From assembly GCA_038240015.1 (NCBI GenBank), contig JBBSEF010000086.1, positions 1 through 12,080 on the forward strand: DNA of 12,080 nt, written 5' to 3'. The notes under the pieces are model-generated. The model saw nothing but the letters and a program-made list of their open reading frames with translations, searched no databases and was not told where the DNA came from. This DNA comes from CAHJXF01 sp038240015 (GTDB lineage Bacteria; Pseudomonadota; Gammaproteobacteria; Burkholderiales; Burkholderiaceae_D). Shown here piece by piece: positions 1 through 6,815 of the stretch; position 1 is the stretch's first letter; each line of letters starts with the position of its first letter. Made by a program: the position numbers and the translations under genes.

Positions 1-666
1 AAGTTTACGCAACGACTGGCTGCGCTCGCCGCTTCGAAGGGTGTCGAGTTCCGCTTCGACACGCAGGTGTTGGCATTGAAGCAGCAGGGCGGTCGAGTCA
101 TCGGTGTGGTCGTCAAGGACGGCAATCCGACCGGACCGGGTGCTGAAGAAACGCTGACAGCCGATGCCTACGTGATGTGCCTCGGTCCGTGGTCCGCGAC
201 CCTGTTGCGCGGCGTGGGCGTGTCGACCTTGATCTATCCGGCGAAGGGATATTCGGCGACGTTGCCGATCAAGCCCGGCGCGCTCGCAAACACGGTCAGC
301 CTGACCGATCATCAGTTGAAGATCGTGTTCTCGCGTCTGGGCGACCGCATTCGCATCGCGGGCACGGCCGAGCTGTCGGGCTATGGAACCGAACTCAATC
401 GCGTGCGTTGCGAAGCGCTCACGCGTCGCGCCGAAGAGATTTTTCCCGGCGTCCTCGACGGATCGAAAGTCGAATACTGGGCCGGCCTGCGACCGGCGAC
501 GCCTTCCAACGTACCCTACATCGGCCGTAGCAAACTCGGCAACCTATGGCTCAACACCGGCCACGGCACGCTCGGATGGACCCACGGCGCAGGATCCGGC
601 CTCGCGGTCGCCGACCTGATCGCGGGCCGCAAGCCCGAAGTGGATTTCGCGTTCTGCGGGACTTGA
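1..666 (+). CDS. DadA-like FAD-dependent D-amino-acid dehydrogenase, C-terminal part (5' end outside window)
   Basis: The reading frame is open from the first base, so this is the last 221 residues of a protein that begins outside the window. DadA-type enzymes are about 430 residues, so roughly half is present. The fragment carries the C-terminal signature of DAO-family, DadA-type flavoproteins: a YWAGLRPATPSNVPYIG stretch from about residue 159 and GHGTLGWT at 187-194, followed by a Gly-rich segment and an ADLIAGRKP end, which in this family line the FAD and substrate site. Such enzymes oxidatively deaminate D-amino acids to 2-oxo acids and pass electrons to the membrane quinone pool. Substrate cannot be told from the sequence; a related proline or glycine oxidase-like DAO protein is possible. 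A GTG at 67 lies in frame but is not the start, because coding similarity continues upstream of it. The gene converges with the minus-strand gene that ends at 766. Confidence 0.85.
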   Translation, partial: KFTQRLAALAASKGVEFRFDTQVLALKQQGGRVIGVVVKDGNPTGPGAEETLTADAYVMCLGPWSATLLRGVGVSTLIYPAKGYSATLPIKPGALANTVSLTDHQLKIVFSRLGDRIRIAGTAELSGYGTELNRVRCEALTRRAEEIFPGVLDGSKVEYWAGLRPATPSNVPYIGRSKLGNLWLNTGHGTLGWTHGAGSGLAVADLIAGRKPEVDFAFCGT

Positions 667-695
667 ACGAGGCGAGGAACACCCCTGCCCCTTGG

Positions 696-717
696 CTCTC
701 CCCCCTTTAAAGGAGAG
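696..717. terminator. Hairpin between convergent genes, possible terminator
   Basis: CTCTCC (696-701) can pair with GGAGAG (712-717) around a 10-base loop, and a perfect CCTTTAAAGG palindrome sits inside. It lies in the 99-base gap between two converging genes, where a shared terminator is expected. There is no clear U-tract on either side, so intrinsic termination is only an inference. Nothing else with support is seen in 667-765. Confidence 0.35.
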
Positions 718-765
718 GGAAAATGCTTTACGCCTCAATTATTCTGATGTGAAGCATTCCGTCGA

Positions 766-2925
766 TCAGCGTTCCTGAATGACGCGGTTCGGTGGTTCGC
801 GCCCGGGCCCTTCGCGTCCGGGACCGCGTTCGACCGCTCGCGCCTCGCCTTGCGGCGGTCGGGGTACCTCCCGGGGGGCCTCGACGCGCGGGGGCTCGAT
901 GCGCGGCGCTTGCTCACGCTGCTGAAGCACGGGCGCCGGCTGCGCACTGGGGACTGCTGGAGCGATCTGTTGAGGCCGCTCGACCGGCACAGCCGGCTGC
1001 GGTCGCGGCTGGATGTTGCGCATTTCGCGATTGGGCCTCTCGAAGCGCGGGGACGCGCCCTCGCCCTGCGGCACGGCCTGTGGCCTTTGCACCTGCGCGG
1101 GGTCGATCCGCGATTGGCCCTCGCCACCGTTTTCGATGCGACTCTGCGGAGGCACGCGCGGTTGAAAACGCGGCGGGTTCGTCACGCCGGCCTGACCTTC
1201 GATTGCGGGAATCGGTTGCGGCTGCGGCATCGGGCGCAAGTTCGCGTTCGCGGGCGGCCCGTTGGGCGGATTGCGCAGCACCTGGGCCGGACGGTCGGGC
1301 TGTCCCGGAACGACGGCCGCAGGAGGGACAGGCACCTGAGGCGGCTGGCCGATGGCCGCATTCGCCCGCTCGTTCTCCTGCATGCGGCGGTAGTTGGGCG
1401 GCAACGCATTGCGCTCGCGGGTCTGCGCTTGCTGAGCTTGCCGTTGTTGAGCCTGCTGAGCTTGCTGCTGCTGAACCTGCTGTTGAGCTTGCGGTGCCGG
1501 CGGTTGCGGATTTTGAATTTCTGCGCGTGCGCGTCCTCCCTCGAAGGGCCGGGTCGCAAACTCGCGCGGCGAACGGAACTCGGGGCGCGGGATTCCTTCG
1601 CCCGGACGCGGACCGCTGCGCGCCGCCGCGGCAACGGCGACGGGTCGCGGAAGAGCCGCTGCGTTGACTGGATCGGCGCGTGTGGTCAGGTCGCGAGGAG
1701 CGGCCATTGCGACGCGTGAGATCGAACGCTGGCTCGCAAACGCTTCCTGCGGAGCAACGGTACCGCCGTGAAAGCGATTCCATTGATGCCCGTCGCCCCC
1801 ACGCTCGAAATGCGCGGGCGGATTGACGATCGTGATGTTGTTGACTTGCCTGATGTAAGTCACGTTCTGCGTGTAATGCGGCGAATAACGTTCCCACGGA
1901 GCGAGCGGATACCAGCCGACCGCGGGTCCTCTGCCCACCGAGAACGAGGCCGAAAAACCCGAGCCTCCGTAGAAGCCGACGAGCGCAGGCGCATAGACCG
2001 GCCGCGCGACATACGCACCCGGAGTCCAGCCCCAGCGACTGCCGACTTGCACCCAGCGACCGTAGTGAAACGGTGCGAAGCCCCACGGTGCGTCATCGAC
2101 CCAGGTGTAGCCCCAAGGTGCAACGTAAGCCCAGCGACCATAGCGATACGGGACCCAATCGGCCTGCACGTATGTGGTCGGGTACCACACCGGTCCGTAG
2201 TCGGCTTCGGTCGCCCAGCGGCCGTTGGCATCGAGGTCTTCGTAGCCTGTCATCCGCGGCGAGACATAGCGCGAGGCCTGACCGTCGCGAAAGCGCGATT
2301 CGCGCGCGAGCACCCAGTCGTCGAGCGGCACCGGTGTTGAAGCCGTCGATTGAAAATTGGACTGCGCATTCGGATTCGAGGGATCGGTCGCGGCGCGCAG
2401 GGCATTGCCCGCGTTGACGAGCACCGGGCCGTTCGCGGTCTGCACGCTGGCCTGACCCGCGAAGACCGTCACACCGTCGCCGTCGGCCAGCGCGTCGATG
2501 CGATAGCGGCCGGGCCTCAACAGAGCGAAGTCGGCGCCCGGAACCGCAACGTTGTAGGCATCATTCGGATCGAAGCGATGAATGCGCATCGCCACACGGC
2601 CGCGCACGACGTTGGCATTGAAGGTGTTGTCGTCGAGTTGCTGGATGTCCACCTGCGAGCCCGCGTCCATCGCGAGCGTGGTCGAGCCGACGCTGATCTC
2701 CGCACGGCCCGCATCGCCGACGAACACCGAGTTGCGCGAAGTGATCGGCTGATTCACGTAGGCGACTTTCCATTCCGGATCGGTTTCCGAATAGGACTGC
2801 ACGTCGCCTTGCACGAAAGCGATGCGGCCCACGCGGCCCGGAACATCGGCGAACGCACCGGTGCCGATGCCGAGCGCGGCGAGAGCCGCAGCGGCGGCCA
2901 GCACAATCCGAGCGGATGAGTTCAT
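766..2925 (-). CDS. Exported FecR/DUF6600-type protein with Gln/Pro-rich C-terminal half
   Basis: The protein has 719 residues. The start at 2925 gives a good Sec signal peptide: basic N-terminus, Ala/Leu core and AFA before Asp27. An in-frame extension to 3189 would bury this signal and overlap the gene upstream. After cleavage comes a FecR-like beta-rich region (about 30-180), with GRVGRIAFVQGDV at its start and an LRPGRYRIDA segment further on. Next is a Trp/Tyr/Gly-rich region (about 220-355) with repeated xYGRWxxVxxxGWTW-like units, typical of DUF6600 proteins. The rest is low complexity: a Gln/Ala run at about 475-500 and then over 200 residues rich in Pro, Gln, Arg and Glu. It is probably periplasmic or surface-associated. 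The role is unknown; FecR domains in sigma-regulator proteins are only a distant guide, since there is no sigma factor or transmembrane anchor here. It lies 98 bases downstream of the yjgR-like gene on the same strand. Confidence 0.8.
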   Translation of the reverse strand: MNSSARIVLAAAAALAALGIGTGAFADVPGRVGRIAFVQGDVQSYSETDPEWKVAYVNQPITSRNSVFVGDAGRAEISVGSTTLAMDAGSQVDIQQLDDNTFNANVVRGRVAMRIHRFDPNDAYNVAVPGADFALLRPGRYRIDALADGDGVTVFAGQASVQTANGPVLVNAGNALRAATDPSNPNAQSNFQSTASTPVPLDDWVLARESRFRDGQASRYVSPRMTGYEDLDANGRWATEADYGPVWYPTTYVQADWVPYRYGRWAYVAPWGYTWVDDAPWGFAPFHYGRWVQVGSRWGWTPGAYVARPVYAPALVGFYGGSGFSASFSVGRGPAVGWYPLAPWERYSPHYTQNVTYIRQVNNITIVNPPAHFERGGDGHQWNRFHGGTVAPQEAFASQRSISRVAMAAPRDLTTRADPVNAAALPRPVAVAAAARSGPRPGEGIPRPEFRSPREFATRPFEGGRARAEIQNPQPPAPQAQQQVQQQQAQQAQQRQAQQAQTRERNALPPNYRRMQENERANAAIGQPPQVPVPPAAVVPGQPDRPAQVLRNPPNGPPANANLRPMPQPQPIPAIEGQAGVTNPPRFQPRVPPQSRIENGGEGQSRIDPAQVQRPQAVPQGEGASPRFERPNREMRNIQPRPQPAVPVERPQQIAPAVPSAQPAPVLQQREQAPRIEPPRVEAPREVPRPPQGEARAVERGPGREGPGREPPNRVIQER

Positions 2926-3023
2926 GGCGAGCCCTGGTGAATGTCGATGCTGTTGGAACGAGAGGGCGCCTGCAAAGTTGACGGATGTTACCAACCGAAA
3001 CACTTGAGCCGGATCGACCCGGA

Positions 3024-4607
3024 TCAGCGGCGCTTGAGTATCGAGCCCAGCACGCCGCGCACGATCTCGCGCGCAACCGACGAACCGACCGTGCGCGCGG
3101 CGCTGCGCGCCATCGAGTCGACCATGCCGTCGTGCCGCCCACCGCGGGGGCCGGTGGTGCCGAACAAGACACCGCTGATGCCGCCCCACAAACCGCCGCC
3201 TTCGGCCGGCGCGGTCGTGCCTGCGGTTGGAATGGGCAAGGTCGGTGTGCGGGGTGTGGTCGACGCGCTACTCGACGCGCTACTCGATGCAGGCGCCGCG
3301 GTCTGTACGACACGACCCTTGATGATTTCGTATGCCGACTCGCGATCGACGACCTTCTCATAGACACCGGCGACGATCGACGCATTCATCACGGCCTTGC
3401 GCTCGGCATCGGTGATCGCACCGATCTGCCCTGCGGGTGGCATGACTTGCGCGCGCATCGTCGGTTGCGGTCGTCCCTTCTCGTCGAGAAAAGACACCAG
3501 CGCCTCGCCCACGCCGAGCTCGGTGATCGCGGTCTCGATGTCCAGTGCCGCGCCGTCGAAGTCCGGATTGGGACGCATCGTCGTCGCCGCTGCCTTTACC
3601 GCCTTCTGATCGCGCGGAGTGAATGCGCGCAGCGCGTGCTGCACGCGGTTGCCCAGTTGCCCGAGAACCGTGTCGGGCACGTCGAGCGGATTCTGCGTGA
3701 CGAAATAGACGCCGACGCCCTTCGAGCGAATCAGGCGCACCACCTGCTCGATCTTGTCGAGCAGAGGCTTGGGTGCGTCCGTGAACAACAGATGCGCTTC
3801 GTCGAAGAAGAACACCAGCTTGGGTTTCTCCGGATCGCCGATCTCGGGCAGCTTCTCGAACAATTCGGACATCAGCCACAACAGAAAACTCGCGTACAGC
3901 TTGGGCGCGTTCAACAGCTTGTCGGCCACCAGGATGTTGACGATGCCGTGACCCTGTTGATCGGTCTGGATCAGGTCGTCGAGGTTGAGCATCGGCTCGC
4001 CGAAGAACATGTCGGCGCCCTGATTCTCGAGCGAGAGCAGGCCGCGCTGGATCGCGCCGACTGATGCGGCCGAGATGTTGCCGTATTGGGTTTGAAAGGC
4101 CGAAGCGTTGTCGGCGACGTATTGCAGCATCGCGCGCAAGTCCTTCGCGTCGAGCAGCAAGAGGCCGTTGTCGTCGGAGATCTTGAACACGATGTTGAGC
4201 ACGCCCTCTTGCGTGTCGTTGAGGTTGAGCATGCGCGCGAGCAACAGCGGCCCCATGTCGGACACGGTCGCGCGCAGCGGGTGGCCCTTCTCGCCGAACA
4301 CGTCCCAGAACGTGACCGTGCATCCGTCGAAGGCGGGAGGATCGAGCTTGAGACTCTTCAGGCGCGCGTCGAACTTCGGCGTCGATTGCCCCGCCTTCGA
4401 GATGCCCGACAGATCGCCCTTCACGTCGGCCGCGACCACCGGCACGCCGATCTTCGAGAAGCGTTCGGCGAGCAACTGCAAGGTGACCGTCTTGCCGGTG
4501 CCGGTCGCGCCGGTGATCAGGCCGTGACGATTGGCGAGCGCGGGAAGGATCGCGCAGGATGAAGATGCAGAGTCTTCGGCAACGGCGATGGGTAGCGCGT
4601 CGAGCAT
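3024..4607 (-). CDS. yjgR: YjgR/DUF853-type HerA-like P-loop ATPase
   Basis: The protein has 527 residues, close to the usual YjgR length of about 500. The N-terminus reads into LPALANRHGLITGATGTGKT, with Walker A GATGTGKT at 33-40, then a VPVVAADVKGDLSG segment that is highly characteristic of DUF853. Walker B is FFFDEAH with Asp269-Glu270, followed by a VYFVTQNPLDVPD segment resembling the sensor region of the FtsK/HerA ATPase superfamily. A Ser/Ala/Thr/Pro linker (about 435-465) precedes a C-terminal stretch ending in a basic LKRR. No nuclease domain and no NurA neighbour are present. The family is predicted to be a hexameric ATPase, but its cellular role is not established, so a helicase label should be read as inference. 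The start at 4607 follows an AAGGA motif about 9 bases upstream and lies divergent to yebC. Family assignment is secure; function is not. Confidence 0.9.
   Translation of the reverse strand: MLDALPIAVAEDSASSSCAILPALANRHGLITGATGTGKTVTLQLLAERFSKIGVPVVAADVKGDLSGISKAGQSTPKFDARLKSLKLDPPAFDGCTVTFWDVFGEKGHPLRATVSDMGPLLLARMLNLNDTQEGVLNIVFKISDDNGLLLLDAKDLRAMLQYVADNASAFQTQYGNISAASVGAIQRGLLSLENQGADMFFGEPMLNLDDLIQTDQQGHGIVNILVADKLLNAPKLYASFLLWLMSELFEKLPEIGDPEKPKLVFFFDEAHLLFTDAPKPLLDKIEQVVRLIRSKGVGVYFVTQNPLDVPDTVLGQLGNRVQHALRAFTPRDQKAVKAAATTMRPNPDFDGAALDIETAITELGVGEALVSFLDEKGRPQPTMRAQVMPPAGQIGAITDAERKAVMNASIVAGVYEKVVDRESAYEIIKGRVVQTAAPASSSASSSASTTPRTPTLPIPTAGTTAPAEGGGLWGGISGVLFGTTGPRGGRHDGMVDSMARSAARTVGSSVAREIVRGVLGSILKRR
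3261..3290 (-). repeat. 12-bp in-frame tandem repeat encoding Ser/Ala linker
   Basis: The plus-strand unit CGACGCGCTACT occurs twice without change (3261-3272 and 3273-3284), then a partial degenerate copy. On the coding strand it adds four residues per copy, giving the SSSASSSAS part of the linker in the YjgR-like ATPase. The period is a multiple of three, so copy-number changes keep the frame. Confidence 0.7.
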
Positions 4608-4647
4608 GACGATGAGTCCTTCGTGAAGTCGGAAAACAGAGGCTGCA

Positions 4648-4656
4648 TGATAAAAT
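4648..4656 (+). promoter_or_regulatory. Probable extended -10 promoter for yebC
   Basis: TGATAAAAT fits an extended -10 element (TG, one base, then TAAAAT) and lies about 70 bases before the yebC start in the divergent gap. No good -35 is seen at 16-18 bases upstream, which extended -10 promoters tolerate. On the opposite strand the overlapping bases 4647-4652 read TATCAT, a plausible -10 for the divergent yjgR-like gene. A second weak candidate is TTGAGC (4681-4686) with TTCTAT (4705-4710). All are by eye. Confidence 0.4.
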
Positions 4657-4722
4657 CGCGCCCGCTTCGAAACCCGCGCGTTGAGCCCGCTCTGAAGCCC
4701 ACGATTCTATAGGCAGCACCGC

Positions 4723-5448
4723 ATGGCAGGACATTCCAAGTGGGCCAACATCCAGCACCGCAAGGGCCGTCAGGATGAGAAGCGCGGTCGTATCTGGACC
4801 CGCCTGATCAAGGAAATCGCGGTCGCCGCGCGTCTGGGCGGAGGCGACGCCGGCACGAACCCCAGGCTGCGCCTCGCGATCGACAAGGCGAAAGAGCAGA
4901 ACATGCCGGCCGACAACATCAAGCGCGCGGTCGAACGCGGCTCGGGCACGCTCGACGGCGTCCACTACGAAGAGATCCGCTACGAAGGCTACGGCATCCA
5001 CGGCGCGGCCGTGATCGTCGATTGCATGACCGACAACAAGACGCGCACGGTTGCGGACGTCCGTCACGCGTTTTCAAAGTTCGGCGGCAACCTCGGCACC
5101 GATGGCTCGGTCGCTTTTCTCTTCAGGCATTGCGGCCAGTTCCTGTTCGCACCCGGCACGTCCGAAGACAAGGTGATGGAAATCGCGCTCGACGCAGGCG
5201 CCGACGATGTCGTGACCGACGACGAAGGCGGACTCGAAGTGATCAGCGAGCCGCACGACTTCGCGCACGTGAAGGACGCATTCGAAAAGGCGGGACTCAA
5301 AGCCGACGTCGCCGAGATCGTGATGAAGCCGCTGAACGAGGTCGACTTCACCGGCGACGATGCGCTCAAGATGCAGAAGCTCATCGACGCGCTCGAAAGT
5401 CTCGATGATGTACAGGAGGTGTACACCTCCGCGGTCATTTCCATTTGA
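4723..5448 (+). CDS. yebC: YebC/PmpR family regulator or translation factor
   Basis: The protein has 241 residues, close to the E. coli YebC length of 246. It begins with the near-invariant MAGHSKWANIQHRKGRQD signature and continues through a KRGRIWTRLIKEI segment, PADNIKRAVERGSG and the YEGYG motif near residue 88, all hallmarks of the family. The C-terminus ends in the conserved DVQEVYTSA pattern. YebC proteins were described as DNA-binding transcriptional regulators (PmpR), and some members of the family (TACO1-like and bacterial homologues) are reported to help ribosomes through proline stretches. Sequence alone cannot separate these roles. It is the first gene of the plus-strand run, divergent from the yjgR-like gene and 61 bases ahead of purD. 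No strong Shine-Dalgarno is visible before the ATG, but the N-terminal motif fixes the start. Confidence 0.97.
   Translation: MAGHSKWANIQHRKGRQDEKRGRIWTRLIKEIAVAARLGGGDAGTNPRLRLAIDKAKEQNMPADNIKRAVERGSGTLDGVHYEEIRYEGYGIHGAAVIVDCMTDNKTRTVADVRHAFSKFGGNLGTDGSVAFLFRHCGQFLFAPGTSEDKVMEIALDAGADDVVTDDEGGLEVISEPHDFAHVKDAFEKAGLKADVAEIVMKPLNEVDFTGDDALKMQKLIDALESLDDVQEVYTSAVISI
5415..5430. repeat. Perfect 16-bp palindrome with embedded GGAGGT, at yebC 3' end
   Basis: GGAGGTGTACACCTCC equals its own reverse complement. It lies in the last coding bases of yebC, ending 26 bases before the first GTG of the tandem repeats ahead of purD. The left half is a strong Shine-Dalgarno-like sequence that the right half could pair with. 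The amino acids here (QEVYTSA) are conserved in the family, so protein constraint may account for much of it. Confidence 0.6.
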
Positions 5449-5452
5449 GCGC

Positions 5453-5520
5453 GCAGTGGAAGTCCGCAGTCAAAGTCCGCTGTGAAAGTCCCGCTGTGAA
5501 AGTTCCGCAGTGAAAGTTCT
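5453..5520 (+). repeat. Five imperfect 13-14 bp tandem repeats spanning the purD start
   Basis: Units lie at 5453-5465, 5466-5478, 5479-5492, 5493-5506 and 5507-5520, with consensus GC(A/T)GTGAAAGT(C/T)C(C). The fifth unit contains the purD GTG start and its first codons. The array fills nearly the whole 61-base yebC-purD gap. Units 1, 3, 4 and 5 keep a GTG at the same place; unit 2 has GTC. Reading from those GTGs gives mini-ORFs of 9, 5 and 5 codons, each ending in a TGA that overlaps the next GTG as GTGA. Confidence 0.9.
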
Positions 5521-6790
5521 CGTCGTCGGTTCCGGCGGCCGTGAACATGCGCTTGCATGGAAACTCGCGCAATCGCCCAAGGTCCAGCTCGTGTATGTCG
5601 CGCCGGGCAACGGCGGTACCGCGCTCGACAAACGCATGAAAAATTTTCCGGCCAGCGACCCGCGTGTCCTCGCCGCGTTCGTGGAACGCGAGAAAATCGG
5701 ACTCACCGTGGTCGGTCCCGATGCCGCGCTCGCCGACGGCATCGTCGATCTGTTCGCGGCCATGAACTTGCGCATCTTCGGCCCGACCTGCGCAGCGGCC
5801 GAACTCGAATGGTCGAAGGACTATGCGAAGGCATTCATGCAACGCCACGGCATCCCGACCGCGCCTTACCGCACGTTCACCGATGCGAGCGGCGCGCATG
5901 CGCATGTGGACGCCGAGTTCGCGGCGCGACCGACCACGCCAGTGGTGATCAAGGCCGATGGCCTCGCCGCAGGCAAAGGCGTGGTGGTCGCGGCCGATGC
6001 GGACCAAGCGCATCGTGCGATCGATCGCTGGCTGGCGCCCCATCAACGCGACGCGCGTCTGGTGATCGAAGGATTTCTCGAAGGTGAGGAAGCGAGCTTC
6101 TTTCTGATCTGCGATGGCCACACCGCGCTGCCGTTTGCGACCGCGCAGGACCACAAGCGTCTGCTCGACGGCGACCTCGGCCCGAACACGGGAGGTATGG
6201 GGGCGTATTCGCCTGCGACCATCGTCTCGCCCGACGTGCATGCGAAGGTGTTGCAGCAGATCGTGCGGCCAACGATGGCCGGCATGGCCGCCGAAGGCCG
6301 ACCCTTCGTCGGCTTCCTGTACGTGGGGCTGATGATCGATGGCGAAGGTCAACCGCTTGTCGTCGAATTCAACGCGCGCATGGGCGACCCCGAAGCCCAG
6401 GCCATCATGATGCGCATGAAGTCCGACCTCGTGACGATCATCGACGCGGCGTTGAATGGCAAGCTCGACGACGTCGAGATCGAATGGGATCGACGCACCG
6501 CGTTGACGGTGGTGATCGCGTCCGACGGCTATCCCGACGCGCCCAAGAAAGGCGATGCGATCACCGGACTCCCCGACGACGAAAGCGATGAAGCGGTCGT
6601 CTTCCACGCGGGTACCGTGCGGCGCGACGACCAGCTCTTCACCAGCGGCGGCCGCGTGCTGGGCGTATCCGCGCTCGGCGACAGCGTGCGCATGGCGCAA
6701 AAGCGTGCCTATGAAATCGTCGAGGCGATCCGCTTCGACGGCATGCAGTATCGACGCGACATCGGCTGGCGTGCGATTGCGCGGCGCTGA
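5510..6790 (+). CDS. purD: Phosphoribosylamine--glycine ligase (GAR synthetase)
   Basis: PurD joins 5-phosphoribosylamine and glycine using ATP, the second step of de novo purine synthesis, in the cytoplasm. The protein has 426 residues, as is usual. It starts at GTG with MKVLVVGSGGREHAL, the family N-terminal motif, which fixes the start. The ATP-grasp core shows DGLAAGKG at 150-157, GPNTGGMG at 224-231, and the metal-binding EFNARMGDPE at 286-295. The C-terminal domain is complete through a typical GGRVLGV segment. There is no classical Shine-Dalgarno; only a weak GAAAG lies 7 bases upstream, inside the preceding repeat unit, so initiation may depend on the upstream repeats or on coupling. 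It is followed 25 bases later by hemF. No PurH or riboswitch sequence is seen nearby. Confidence 0.98.
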   Translation: MKVLVVGSGGREHALAWKLAQSPKVQLVYVAPGNGGTALDKRMKNFPASDPRVLAAFVEREKIGLTVVGPDAALADGIVDLFAAMNLRIFGPTCAAAELEWSKDYAKAFMQRHGIPTAPYRTFTDASGAHAHVDAEFAARPTTPVVIKADGLAAGKGVVVAADADQAHRAIDRWLAPHQRDARLVIEGFLEGEEASFFLICDGHTALPFATAQDHKRLLDGDLGPNTGGMGAYSPATIVSPDVHAKVLQQIVRPTMAGMAAEGRPFVGFLYVGLMIDGEGQPLVVEFNARMGDPEAQAIMMRMKSDLVTIIDAALNGKLDDVEIEWDRRTALTVVIASDGYPDAPKKGDAITGLPDDESDEAVVFHAGTVRRDDQLFTSGGRVLGVSALGDSVRMAQKRAYEIVEAIRFDGMQYRRDIGWRAIARR

Positions 6791-6815
6791 CGCGGCGATT
6801 CCACATGGGCTCAGC

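Noticed and set aside
792..1719. Two long open frames on the plus strand opposite the DUF6600-type gene, one with a Leu-rich stretch
   Set aside because: They are antisense shadows of a GC-rich, low-complexity coding region; the Leu run is the complement of the Gln/Ala repeat.
3001..3023. Terminator after the yjgR-like gene
   Set aside because: The GATCCGG copies are mainly direct repeats with only weak self-pairing and no U-tract.
2926..3189. N-terminal extension of the DUF6600-type gene to 3189
   Set aside because: It would overlap the end of the yjgR-like gene and place the clear signal peptide inside the protein.
3358..5067. 569-residue open frame on the minus strand covering parts of yjgR and yebC
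   Set aside because: It is out of frame with the real ATPase, Arg-rich, and crosses the divergent promoter region and yebC antisense.
5453..5520. CRISPR-like array reading of the purD repeats
   Set aside because: Units are directly adjacent with no spacers, only 13-14 bp, and merge into a coding start; no cas genes are present.
6555..6815. Upstream extension of hemF into purD
   Set aside because: The residues lie in another frame of purD and do not resemble HemF; the usual family length is reached from GTG 6816.
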